Below, piece after piece: positions 1-6,123 of a stretch of DNA of 6,127 nt (the first letter of the stretch is position 1; every line of letters begins with the position of its first letter). This DNA comes from DAOPMC01 sp035392025 (lineage in GTDB: Bacteria > Bacillota_I > Bacilli_A > RF39 > UBA660): the NCBI GenBank assembly GCA_035392025.1, contig DAOPMC010000040.1, forward strand, positions 1-6,127, given 5' to 3'. The notes below the pieces were generated by a model, which saw nothing but the letters and a program-made list of their open reading frames with translations, had not been told where the DNA came from and made no database searches. The position numbers and the translations under genes were made by a program.

Positions 1-2600
1 TGTGCTGCTGCAAGTCTTGCTACCGGTACTCTAAATGGTGAACATGAAACATAGTTAAGTCCTAATTTATAGCAAAAATCAATTGATGATGGATCTCCAC
101 CATGTTCACCACATATACCAAGTTTCAAGTTTGGCTTCACGTTTCTTCCCTTTTCAGATGCTATTTTTGCAAGTTGCCCAACACCTTCTTGGTCAAGTTT
201 AGTAAATGGATCTGACTCAAATACTTGAGTAGAATAATAATAATCTAAAAACTTTGCTGCATCATCTCTTGAAAATCCATAAGTCATTTGTGTTAAATCA
301 TTAGTTCCAAATGAGAAGAAATCAGCCTCTTCTGCAATTTTATCAGCAGTAAGAGCCGCTCTTGGTATTTCAATCATTGTTCCTACTGTATATTTCAAAT
401 TAGCATTATTTTTCTTAATAATTTCATCTGCTACCTCTACTACAATATTCTTAACAAATTTTAATTCTTTTACTTCGCCAACAAGTGGAATCATAATTTC
501 TGGTTCTACATTTAATCCTTCCTTATTAACATTAATTGCAGCTTCAATTACAGCCCTTGTTTGCATTCTTGCAATCTCCGGATAAGTAATTGCTAGTCTA
601 CAGCCACGATGGCCCATCATTGGATTAAATTCTTTTAAATCTTCAACTCGCTCTTTTAACTTTTCGAATGTCATCCCAAGTGCTTCTGCAAGTGGTCTAA
701 TTTCCTCATCGGTATGTGGTAAAAATTCATGTAGTGGCGGATCTAGATATCTTATTGTAACTGGATACGGTGCCATTGCTTTAAACAATTCTTCGAAGTC
801 ACTTCTTTGATATGGTAGAATGTCTTCCAGGGCTCTTTCTCTTTGTTCCTCAGTCTCTGCTGTTATCATCTTTCTAAAATTAAATATTCTATCTTCTTCA
901 AAGAACATATGCTCAGTTCTACATAATCCAATTCCTTCTGCACCAAACTTTTTAGCTTGAGTTGCATCTCTTTTATTATCCGCATTTGCTCTTATTTTTA
1001 AAGTTCTAACTTCATCTGCCCATGACATAAATGTAGAAAAATCGCCACTTATTTCTGGTTCATTAGTTTTCATTTCTCCAGCATAGACATTTCCTGTTGA
1101 ACCATCTAAACTGATGAAATCTCCTTCTTTAAATATATCACCACTTGCTGTTTGAAGTGTCTTATTGATCTCATCTATTTTTAATTCACCGCAACCGCAA
1201 ACACAACATCTGCCCATACCACGAGCCACTACCGCTGCATGGGAAGTCATCCCACCACGAATTGTTAAAATACCACTGGCATCATTCATGCCTTCAATAT
1301 CTTCGGGTGAAGTTTCTAGTCTAACTAGAATCAGTTTCTTTTCTCCTGCTCCTTTTTTAGCACTGATATCTTCTGCTGAAAAATAAATCTTACCAGTTGC
1401 CGCACCAGGTGATGCTGCTAATCCTTTAGCAATTGGAGCAATTTTCTTCAATGCTTCATGGTCAAATGCTGGATGAAGTAACTGATCAAGCTGCCTTGGT
1501 TCAACTTTCATTAAGGCTTCTTCTTTAGTAATCATTCCTTCACTAACTAAATCTACTGCAACTTTTATTGCAGCCCCAGCTGTTCTTTTACCATTTCTAG
1601 TTTGCAACATAAATAATTTCCCATCTTCAATTGTAAACTCCATATCTTGCATATCACGATAGTGTTTTTCTAAAATATTGCAAATATCAGTAAATTGTTT
1701 ATATATTTCAGGCATTACTTGTTCAAGAGTAGATATATCTTGTGGAGTTCTAATTCCTGCAACTACATCCTCTCCTTGAGCATTAATTAAGTATTCACCA
1801 TATAATTTTTTTTCACCTGTTGAAGGGTTTCTAGTAAATGCAACACCAGTTCCTGATGTTTCACCACGATTTCCATAAACCATCTCTTGAACATTTACTG
1901 CTGTTCCCCATTCAGCCGGGATATCATTTAATCTACGATAGATCATAGCTCGTTCATTCATCCAAGATCTAAATACTGCTTTTACTGCTTCTAACAATTG
2001 TACTTTAGGATCTTGTGGAAATTCTTCATTAGAAAGTTCTTTATAGTTTTCCTTAAATCTTTTAGTCACTTCAATCATATCTTCAGCTGTTAAATCTGTA
2101 TCATATTTAACACCTTTTTTCTCTTTGAACTCATCAAAATATCTTTCAAATGATGCTTTTGGATATCCTTTAACAACATCGCTAAACATTTGAATAAATC
2201 TGCGATATGAATCATATGCAAACCTAGGATTATTTGTTGCTTTGGCAAATCCAGCCGCTACTTCATCATTTAAACCTAGGTTTAATACAGTATCCATCAT
2301 TCCAGGCATCGATGCTCTAGCACCACTTCTTACTGATACTAAAAGTGGATTGTCTTTATCTCCTAACTTCTTACCGGTAGTTTTTTCTAACTCCTCTAAT
2401 TTGTTAAAAATCTCGGTTTCAATTTCTTTAGCAACTGTTCTGCCATCTTCATAATATTTTGTACAAGCCTCTGTTGTAATTGTAAATCCTCTAGGAACTG
2501 GTAAACCAATATTAGTCATTTCTGCTAAATTTGCGCCCTTTCCACCTAAAAGATTTCTCATATCCTTATTTCCTTCATTAAATAAATATACATATTTCAT
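1..2600 (-). CDS. ppdK: Pyruvate, phosphate dikinase, C-terminus cut by window edge
   Basis: This cytoplasmic enzyme interconverts pyruvate + ATP + phosphate and PEP + AMP + pyrophosphate. In fermenting anaerobes it often works in the glycolytic direction or beside pyruvate kinase. The frame is open from ATG at 2600 to the left edge, giving 866 residues; the family is about 874, so only a few residues are missing. The N-terminal ATP-grasp domain has GGKGANLAEM (19-28), an arginine in RSGARASMPGMMDT (R91), and E321/Q333/R335 in MEFTIE...LQTR. The central swivelling domain has the phosphohistidine loop GGMTSHAAVVARGMG with H454. The C-terminal PEP/pyruvate barrel has R561 (GLCRTEH), R617 (IRYLDPPLHEF), EPEIMIPL, GTNDLTQ (N767, D768) and the catalytic cysteine C830 in CGEHGGDP, then VSCSPFRVP near the edge. 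All expected catalytic residues are present, so it should be active. It starts one base after the tdk stop and is probably cotranscribed with tdk. The usual PPDK regulatory protein gene (DUF299) is not in the window. Confidence 0.97.
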   Translation of the reverse strand, partial: MKYVYLFNEGNKDMRNLLGGKGANLAEMTNIGLPVPRGFTITTEACTKYYEDGRTVAKEIETEIFNKLEELEKTTGKKLGDKDNPLLVSVRSGARASMPGMMDTVLNLGLNDEVAAGFAKATNNPRFAYDSYRRFIQMFSDVVKGYPKASFERYFDEFKEKKGVKYDTDLTAEDMIEVTKRFKENYKELSNEEFPQDPKVQLLEAVKAVFRSWMNERAMIYRRLNDIPAEWGTAVNVQEMVYGNRGETSGTGVAFTRNPSTGEKKLYGEYLINAQGEDVVAGIRTPQDISTLEQVMPEIYKQFTDICNILEKHYRDMQDMEFTIEDGKLFMLQTRNGKRTAGAAIKVAVDLVSEGMITKEEALMKVEPRQLDQLLHPAFDHEALKKIAPIAKGLAASPGAATGKIYFSAEDISAKKGAGEKKLILVRLETSPEDIEGMNDASGILTIRGGMTSHAAVVARGMGRCCVCGCGELKIDEINKTLQTASGDIFKEGDFISLDGSTGNVYAGEMKTNEPEISGDFSTFMSWADEVRTLKIRANADNKRDATQAKKFGAEGIGLCRTEHMFFEEDRIFNFRKMITAETEEQRERALEDILPYQRSDFEELFKAMAPYPVTIRYLDPPLHEFLPHTDEEIRPLAEALGMTFEKLKERVEDLKEFNPMMGHRGCRLAITYPEIARMQTRAVIEAAINVNKEGLNVEPEIMIPLVGEVKELKFVKNIVVEVADEIIKKNNANLKYTVGTMIEIPRAALTADKIAEEADFFSFGTNDLTQMTYGFSRDDAAKFLDYYYSTQVFESDPFTKLDQEGVGQLAKIASEKGRNVKPNLKLGICGEHGGDPSSIDFCYKLGLNYVSCSPFRVPVARLAAA

Positions 2601-2601
2601 A

Positions 2602-3186
2602 TTATTTCTTCCTTTCCATTTTACGTTTTAATTCTATATAACAATGCCCACATAATGCATCATATGTAACATTGTCAAATCCATCTATTGATACTTGATC
2701 CCCTTCAAAAGTTGGAATGCCGTTTATCATTCTTAAATTGTTAGTTGCTTTTTTGCCACACTTACATATAGTTTTTATTTCATCAATGCTATCCGCTATT
2801 TCTAATAGTCTAGTAGCTCCAGGAAACCCATTCATCAAAAAGTCGCATCTTAATCCATAACATAGCACTACTACATTTAAAGTTTTTGTTATATACCAAA
2901 GTTCATCTATTTGCTCTTTAGTAAAAAACTGTGCTTCATCTGCTATGATAACATCTAACTTTTTGTTTTTAAAAAGTTCTAGTAAATCATCATTGTTTAA
3001 TATTAAATAATCTACTTCTTTAGATATTCCAATTCTTGAAACAACGTTCTTACTACCCTTTTTATCAACACTTGGTTTTATGAGGGCTACTTTTAGTCCT
3101 CTTTCCTGGTAATTATAACAAGTTCTTAAAACTTCTATTGTCTTGCCAGAATTCATTGCTCCATATTTAAAATACAACTTTGCCAA
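2602..3186 (-). CDS. tdk: Thymidine kinase, type II (TK1-like)
   Basis: Phosphorylates thymidine (and deoxyuridine) to the 5'-monophosphate with ATP, in cytoplasmic thymidine salvage. With the start preferred here the protein has 194 residues, normal for the family. It shows the Walker A loop GAMNSGKT (9-16), the DEAQF motif (83-87) with the likely catalytic base E84, YGLRCDF (110-116), and the zinc-type cysteines C141/C143 and C179/C182 around the substrate lasso, which contains GDQVSIDG. The frame could open at TTG 3198 or GTG 3195, directly after an in-frame stop. I prefer TTG 3184-3186 because it yields MAKLYFKYGAMNSGKT, the usual N-terminus in related kinases, and because GGTGAT sits just upstream. 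No ATG start is available. Its 3' end is one base from ppdK. It is divergent from the DUF308 gene, so its promoter must lie in or near 3199-3279. Function is certain; the exact start is not. Confidence 0.95.
   Translation of the reverse strand: MAKLYFKYGAMNSGKTIEVLRTCYNYQERGLKVALIKPSVDKKGSKNVVSRIGISKEVDYLILNNDDLLELFKNKKLDVIIADEAQFFTKEQIDELWYITKTLNVVVLCYGLRCDFLMNGFPGATRLLEIADSIDEIKTICKCGKKATNNLRMINGIPTFEGDQVSIDGFDNVTYDALCGHCYIELKRKMERKK
2608..2613 (-). promoter_or_regulatory. ppdK ribosome binding site inside the end of tdk
   Basis: On the minus strand AGGAAG lies 7 bases before the ppdK ATG (2598-2600), within the purine-rich run GGAAAGGAAG. It overlaps the last codons of tdk (Met-Glu-Arg-Lys-Lys), so ribosomes finishing tdk pass over it. 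It supports the ATG at 2600 and translational coupling. It is an imperfect AGGAGG match. Confidence 0.6.
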
Positions 3187-3190
3187 TTCT

Positions 3191-3196
3191 ATCACC
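3191..3196 (-). promoter_or_regulatory. Possible tdk ribosome binding site (GGTGAT)
   Basis: On the minus strand GGTGAT, which pairs with part of the anti-Shine-Dalgarno sequence, ends 4 bases before the preferred TTG start at 3186. The upstream alternatives at 3198 and 3195 have only A/T-rich sequence before them and no purine-rich site. The site is modest, and together with the TTG codon it suggests low expression of tdk. Confidence 0.4.
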
Positions 3197-3230
3197 AATT
3201 AATATTTTATCATATTCACTTGTCATAGAC

Positions 3231-3259
3231 TAGATTAAATTTTTATTTTAGTGTATAAT
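3231..3259 (+). promoter_or_regulatory. Candidate sigma-A promoter of the DUF308 gene
   Basis: A perfect -10 box TATAAT lies at 3254-3259. Seventeen bases upstream is TAGATT (3231-3236), only a 3-of-6 match to TTGACA. Transcription would start near 3266, at the edge of the ribosome binding site, giving a leader of roughly 14 bases. The -10 is convincing; the -35 is poor. Confidence 0.55.
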
Positions 3260-3265
3260 TTTTAA

Positions 3266-3273
3266 AAGGAGGT
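3266..3273 (+). promoter_or_regulatory. Strong ribosome binding site AAGGAGGT
   Basis: AAGGAGGT is close to a full match to the anti-Shine-Dalgarno sequence. Its GGAGG core (3268-3272) lies 7 bases before the ATG at 3280. It fixes the start of the DUF308 gene and marks the plus-strand frame as real, against the overlapping minus-strand frame. Confidence 0.9.
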
Positions 3274-3279
3274 TATATC

Positions 3280-3840
3280 ATGAACAAATTACAAGAAATA
3301 TGTAAAAATATTAAAGAGAGACTAAAATATCAAAAAGGAATGCTTCTATTTGAGGGAATACTTTTATTGGTAGTTGGAATTGTATCTTTATTTTTTGATT
3401 CAGCAATTGGCGAGATTACTTTGTTATTTTTATTCCCAGCTTGTATTATTGCAATTGCTATTGAAGTTTTCTTCTTCGCTGATGTCTATAAAGAATTGGA
3501 TACTTCTAGATGGATTTTATTGTTAGTAGAAGGTTTCTTGCTTTTACTACTTGCAGTATATTTTATATTAAACCCAGTTGAAACTGCAACTATGCTTGTA
3601 AAATGGTTAGGAATATTTATTATATTTAAGAATATTATGAAGATTATTATTATTCCTAATAAAGTTCCAGGCGAATATATACTTGCAATTATCCTTATGA
3701 TAGTTGGTTTATTCTTTATATTGTTCCCAAGTATTGTTATTGAAACATTATACAATATTGTACTAATAGTATTTATTGTATATGGCTTAATAAAGATTAT
3801 TTGGTCAATAACATTATCTAAATTATTAAAAGGTATGTAA
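3280..3840 (+). CDS. DUF308/HdeD-like six-helix membrane protein
   Basis: An integral membrane protein of 186 residues with a charged, basic N-terminal cytoplasmic stretch (about 1-20) and six predicted helices: roughly 21-39, 44-68, 78-97, 104-125, 131-150 and 154-178. The helices fall into three hairpins of similar design. The first helix of each is Leu/Ile/Val-rich with a Gly in the first part (EGILLLVVGIVSLFF, EGFLLLLLAVYFIL, AIILMIVGLFFILF) and ends in a short turn (FDS, NPVE, FPSI). This three-hairpin layout and the RWILLLVEG...LNP pattern match the DUF308 family, whose best-known member is E. coli HdeD, an acid-resistance membrane protein. Whether this protein has a stress role is unknown. 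It stands alone on the plus strand, diverging from tdk and converging on the DUF1015 gene, with its own promoter, ribosome binding site and terminator. The family call is good and the function open. Confidence 0.85.
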   Translation: MNKLQEICKNIKERLKYQKGMLLFEGILLLVVGIVSLFFDSAIGEITLLFLFPACIIAIAIEVFFFADVYKELDTSRWILLLVEGFLLLLLAVYFILNPVETATMLVKWLGIFIIFKNIMKIIIIPNKVPGEYILAIILMIVGLFFILFPSIVIETLYNIVLIVFIVYGLIKIIWSITLSKLLKGM

Positions 3841-3868
3841 AAAGGATCTAATAAAGATCCTTTTTTTT
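3839..3868. terminator. Intrinsic terminator shared by two converging genes
   Basis: The arms AAAGGATC (3841-3848) and GATCCTTT (3856-3863) enclose a 7-base loop. The stem can extend through the last two A's of the TAA stop codon (3838-3840). On the plus strand the stem is followed by an unbroken T run to 3868 and then more T-rich sequence, a strong terminator for the DUF308 gene. On the minus strand the same stem is followed by five T's, so it can also stop transcription from the DUF1015 gene. It overlaps the stop codons of both genes. Confidence 0.9.
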
Positions 3869-5129
3869 ATTTTATTTTTCTTGACTCTAAATAATATCTT
3901 TTATCACTACTATGTCCCATGGAAAATGTTTTTCTAGGAAGTGCTCCATCCAAGATGACTGTTCTAAATAGTTCATCTTTTTTCATACTTGGAAGTAAAA
4001 ATGATATATTGCCTTGTTCTTTTCCAAGATTTCTTGTAACATCTTCTCCATGAACATAATCTATTTTGCCACCAAATTCTTTTAAGTATTTATCTAAAAA
4101 TATTTGTAGAGATCCAACTGCTAAGTTTGATTTTGGATTTTTAATCCATAGGAATCCTTGTTTTTCAGAAGATACATATTCTATTTTTTGTCCTTGGCAT
4201 TCTTCATAAGATATTTCATAATTCTTTTCAAGTTCCTTTAGTAAGTGTTCGCTATCTACATTGAATAGTACTCTATGAATCGCTTCAAATTCTAAAGCAT
4301 CACTATGAAGGTTTACTATTTCAACAAGTGCATATCTAGCTGGATTATTCAAGTATTCTTCCTCACTCATAGTCTTCTTTAAATTTTCATAACATGCTTT
4401 AGCAGTTGCAAGAGAATGATTTCCATCACCCATTGCAAAAAGCAATATTTCTTTATTATTGACATCATATTTTTTATTAAAGTAATCTTTGTCGCAAAGA
4501 TTTTCTAGTCCTAATGTAATATCATCTATTTCATTACTACTTAGAAGATATCCTTTTACATGCCCTCCATTTTGCATTAAATCAAAGTCATATACTACAT
4601 TGCTTTCACTAACTTTATCTTTTAATGATTCAATAATTTCTTTTTTCTCATCATCAATTAAAATCATAATATGTGGTAATTCTAAAAGTGCATTTTCTCT
4701 TACTTTTACTCTGGGTGGTATTCTTTCAATAACTGTTTTTTCTGTTGCACGAATTAGACTAGTTGAACCTACTTCATATGAATAGTTTTCTAAGTCAACC
4801 ATTCCAATTATTCCTTCTCTTACTTTGCCTGTTGAATCTGTTCTTTCTAAATAAATCATTGAATCTTTATATTCTTTAAAGAAACTTTCATCAACTAGTT
4901 TTTTCATATTGTAATTAATATTTTTAATTCTATCTTCTACATCGTCACTTTCAAGAAATATCTCAGGTAAAGTTAAATTTAATGTAGATGGATTATTTCC
5001 AACTTCTGTTTTTACTTCTTCCCAATATTTTGGTTCTGATGTGTATTGATCACACGCAATAACGCTCCATAATCTCATATTAGCATCTTGTGGCAATAAT
5101 ATATTTGCTTTTTTAAATGGTATATTCAT
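3867..5129 (-). CDS. DUF1015 family protein
   Basis: A soluble protein of 420 residues with no signal peptide or membrane helix. It matches the DUF1015 family over its full length: an N-terminal WSVIACDQYTSEPKYW block (21-36), a central RATEKTVIERIPPR...ENALLELPHIM block (127-155), GHVKGYLL (189-196), FAMGDGNHSLATAK (231-244) and the C-terminal signature PRKTFSMGH...KRYYLE (398-415). In many family members the GDGNHS position reads DGHHR, which resembles the active-site motif of ParB-like free-serine kinases (SerK/SbnI). From memory, the gene often sits beside serA and serC in clostridia, hinting at serine or phosphoserine metabolism; neither gene is in this window. The start is well supported by AAGGAG 9 bases upstream and an extended -10 promoter. 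Its 3' end shares a hairpin terminator with the converging membrane-protein gene. The family call is firm; the biochemical role is inference. Confidence 0.9.
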   Translation of the reverse strand: MNIPFKKANILLPQDANMRLWSVIACDQYTSEPKYWEEVKTEVGNNPSTLNLTLPEIFLESDDVEDRIKNINYNMKKLVDESFFKEYKDSMIYLERTDSTGKVREGIIGMVDLENYSYEVGSTSLIRATEKTVIERIPPRVKVRENALLELPHIMILIDDEKKEIIESLKDKVSESNVVYDFDLMQNGGHVKGYLLSSNEIDDITLGLENLCDKDYFNKKYDVNNKEILLFAMGDGNHSLATAKACYENLKKTMSEEEYLNNPARYALVEIVNLHSDALEFEAIHRVLFNVDSEHLLKELEKNYEISYEECQGQKIEYVSSEKQGFLWIKNPKSNLAVGSLQIFLDKYLKEFGGKIDYVHGEDVTRNLGKEQGNISFLLPSMKKDELFRTVILDGALPRKTFSMGHSSDKRYYLESRKIK

Positions 5130-5138
5130 GTTCTTTCA

Positions 5139-5144
5139 CTCCTT
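5139..5144 (-). promoter_or_regulatory. Ribosome binding site of the DUF1015 gene
   Basis: On the minus strand AAGGAG (within AAGGAGTGA) ends 9 bases before the ATG at 5127-5129. The match is good and the spacing normal, so it fixes the start codon. Confidence 0.85.
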
Positions 5145-5151
5145 GCTTTTT

Positions 5152-5179
5152 ATTATATCACTTATTATTAATATGTAAA
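5152..5179 (-). promoter_or_regulatory. Sigma-A promoter of the DUF1015 gene, extended -10
   Basis: On the minus strand, -35 TTTACA (5179 to 5174, 5 of 6 matches) is followed after 16 bases by a perfect -10 TATAAT (5157 to 5152), preceded by TGA, an extended -10 (TGnTATAAT). The -35 lies directly after the xerC stop codon (5180-5182). The predicted transcript start is near 5145, leaving a leader of about 16 bases that begins at the ribosome binding site. No terminator separates xerC from this promoter, so readthrough from xerC is also possible. Confidence 0.8.
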
Positions 5180-6076
5180 TTAGTCTTTTTTCTTACTTCT
5201 TGGAAGGGACTTAAAATAAACTTCTTTTAAATGTTCATTAGTCACATGTGTATAAATTTGAGTTGCTTTTAATGATTCATGTCCCAATAATTCTTTAACT
5301 GTCAAAATATCACAACCAGCATTTAACATATCAGTTGCAAAAGTATGTCTAAATATATGTGGCGATATTTTTTTATTTATTGCTGTTTTTTTGATTGTAT
5401 TATCAATTATCAAAGCTATGCCTCGTTCTGATATTCTTTCTCCTCTATTATTTACTAACAGATAATCATGACTTTTTTTCATAAGTCTTGGTCTAGATTC
5501 TTTTAAATATTTTTCTAAATACTCTAAAGCATACTCTCCAAAGTATGTAATTCGCTCTTTTGAACCTTTTCCGAATACTTTAATAGTGTGTTCTTTCATA
5601 TCAATATTTTTAATTTCAATATGGGTTAATTCACTAACTCTCATACCAGTCGCGTATAAAAGTTCAAATATTAATCTATTTCTAATTCCAAGTGGTGTAT
5701 CTAAATCATTTTGTTCAAATATTTGATTTAATTCATCACTATACATGAATTTGGGTAACTTCTGACTTTTTTTAGGCGAACTAATTAAAGAAAAAGCATT
5801 TAATTTAGCGTATCCTTTTCTAACCAAGTATTTATAAAAACTTCTTAAACTGCTAATTTTGTTGCTAATAGATGCACTAGATAACTTTTTATTATCCAAA
5901 AACTCTAAATATTTCTTAATATCATCATATGAAATATTTAAAAGTTTATTGTTATCACAATCAATGTATTCATAAAATTCTAATATGTTTTCATGATATA
6001 ATTTAGTAGTATTTATTGAATACTTTTTTTGATATGTCAGATAGTCAATATACTCTAAAATATACTTATTTTTCAT
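5180..6076 (-). CDS. xerC: Tyrosine recombinase XerC
   Basis: A site-specific recombinase that, with XerD, resolves chromosome dimers at dif during division. The length, 298 residues, equals E. coli XerC. The N-terminal SAM-like DNA-binding domain (about 1-90, with SISNKISSLRSFYKYLV at 69-85) is followed by the catalytic domain, which has the full set: R146 (ATGMRVSEL), K170 (GKGSKER), H240 and R243 (HIFRHTFAT), H266 (LLGHESL) and the nucleophile Y275 (IYTH). The SSPKK...LPKF linker and the C-terminal YTHVTNEHLKEVY...PR tail favour XerC over XerD or a phage integrase. No att-like repeats, excisionase or phage genes are adjacent, supporting a housekeeping role. The ATG at 6076 is the only good start before an in-frame stop at 6092-6094, but its ribosome binding site is weak (GTGAT close to the ATG), implying low translation. 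The choice of XerC rather than a paralogue is likely, not proven. Confidence 0.9.
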   Translation of the reverse strand: MKNKYILEYIDYLTYQKKYSINTTKLYHENILEFYEYIDCDNNKLLNISYDDIKKYLEFLDNKKLSSASISNKISSLRSFYKYLVRKGYAKLNAFSLISSPKKSQKLPKFMYSDELNQIFEQNDLDTPLGIRNRLIFELLYATGMRVSELTHIEIKNIDMKEHTIKVFGKGSKERITYFGEYALEYLEKYLKESRPRLMKKSHDYLLVNNRGERISERGIALIIDNTIKKTAINKKISPHIFRHTFATDMLNAGCDILTVKELLGHESLKATQIYTHVTNEHLKEVYFKSLPRSKKKD

Positions 6077-6094
6077 ATTATCACGTATAATCTA

Positions 6095-6100
6095 ATTATG
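6095..6100 (-). promoter_or_regulatory. Tentative -10 box for xerC
   Basis: On the minus strand CATAAT (5 of 6 matches to TATAAT) ends 18 bases before the xerC ATG. No -35 match is found 16-18 bases upstream, where the GGTC/GACC repeat lies instead. The box may need an activator, or xerC may be transcribed from beyond the window. Confidence 0.25.
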
Positions 6101-6123
6101 GTCTAAATGACCTATATTAGACC
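6100..6123. repeat. Inverted repeat upstream of xerC (GGTCTAA / TTAGACC)
   Basis: Perfect 7-base arms GGTCTAA (6100-6106) and TTAGACC (6117-6123) are separated by 10 bases. The spacer holds another GACC (6109-6112), which pairs with the first GGTC across 5 bases and lies 11 bases, about one helical turn, from the last GACC. This could be an operator for a dimeric regulator of xerC or of an upstream gene, or the stem of a hairpin belonging to sequence beyond the window. No T run follows on the minus strand, and the plus-strand side is cut off by the window edge. Confidence 0.5.

Larger units (their letters stand above)
3199..3279. other. Divergent intergenic region between tdk and the DUF308 gene
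   Basis: These 81 bases must carry the start signals for both genes. The plus-strand signals are clear and are listed separately. For tdk I see only weak candidates on the minus strand: TATGAT (3214 to 3209) without a good -35, and ATGACA (3226 to 3221) followed after 16 bases by TATTAA (3204 to 3199), which would place the transcript start almost at the start codon. I cannot choose between them. No riboswitch-like or long inverted structure is visible. Confidence 0.5.

Noticed and set aside
1165..1386. Plus-strand open frame of 73 codons within the ppdK region
   Set aside because: It lies antisense to the conserved phosphohistidine region of ppdK, has no ribosome binding site, and its product has no recognisable features.
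2270..2285. Perfect 16-base palindrome TTAAACCTAGGTTTAA, with a second AACCTAGG at 2221-2228
   Set aside because: It encodes the conserved Asn-Leu-Gly-Leu-Asn of PPDK, so codon choice explains it; it is not near a promoter.
2242..2454. Plus-strand open frame of 70 codons within the 5' part of ppdK
   Set aside because: It is antisense to the conserved RSGARASMPGMMDT segment of PPDK and is a by-product of that gene's codon use.
3486..3755. Minus-strand open frame of 89 codons opposite the DUF308 gene
   Set aside because: The plus-strand frame has a strong ribosome binding site, TATAAT box, terminator and family match; the antisense frame has none of these.
4489..4785. Plus-strand open frame of 98 codons within the DUF1015 gene
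   Set aside because: It is antisense to conserved DUF1015 blocks and its low-complexity Ser/Ile/Phe-rich product resembles no family.
5154..5181. Possible dif site next to xerC, because ATATGTAAATT resembles the right arm of Firmicutes dif
   Set aside because: The left arm matches the consensus poorly (about 4 of 11), and the TGTAAA is better explained as the -35 box of the DUF1015 promoter.
5180..6076. Tyrosine recombinase as the integrase of a mobile element
   Set aside because: Length, linker and C-terminal tail fit chromosomal XerC, and no tRNA, att repeats, excisionase or cargo genes are visible nearby.
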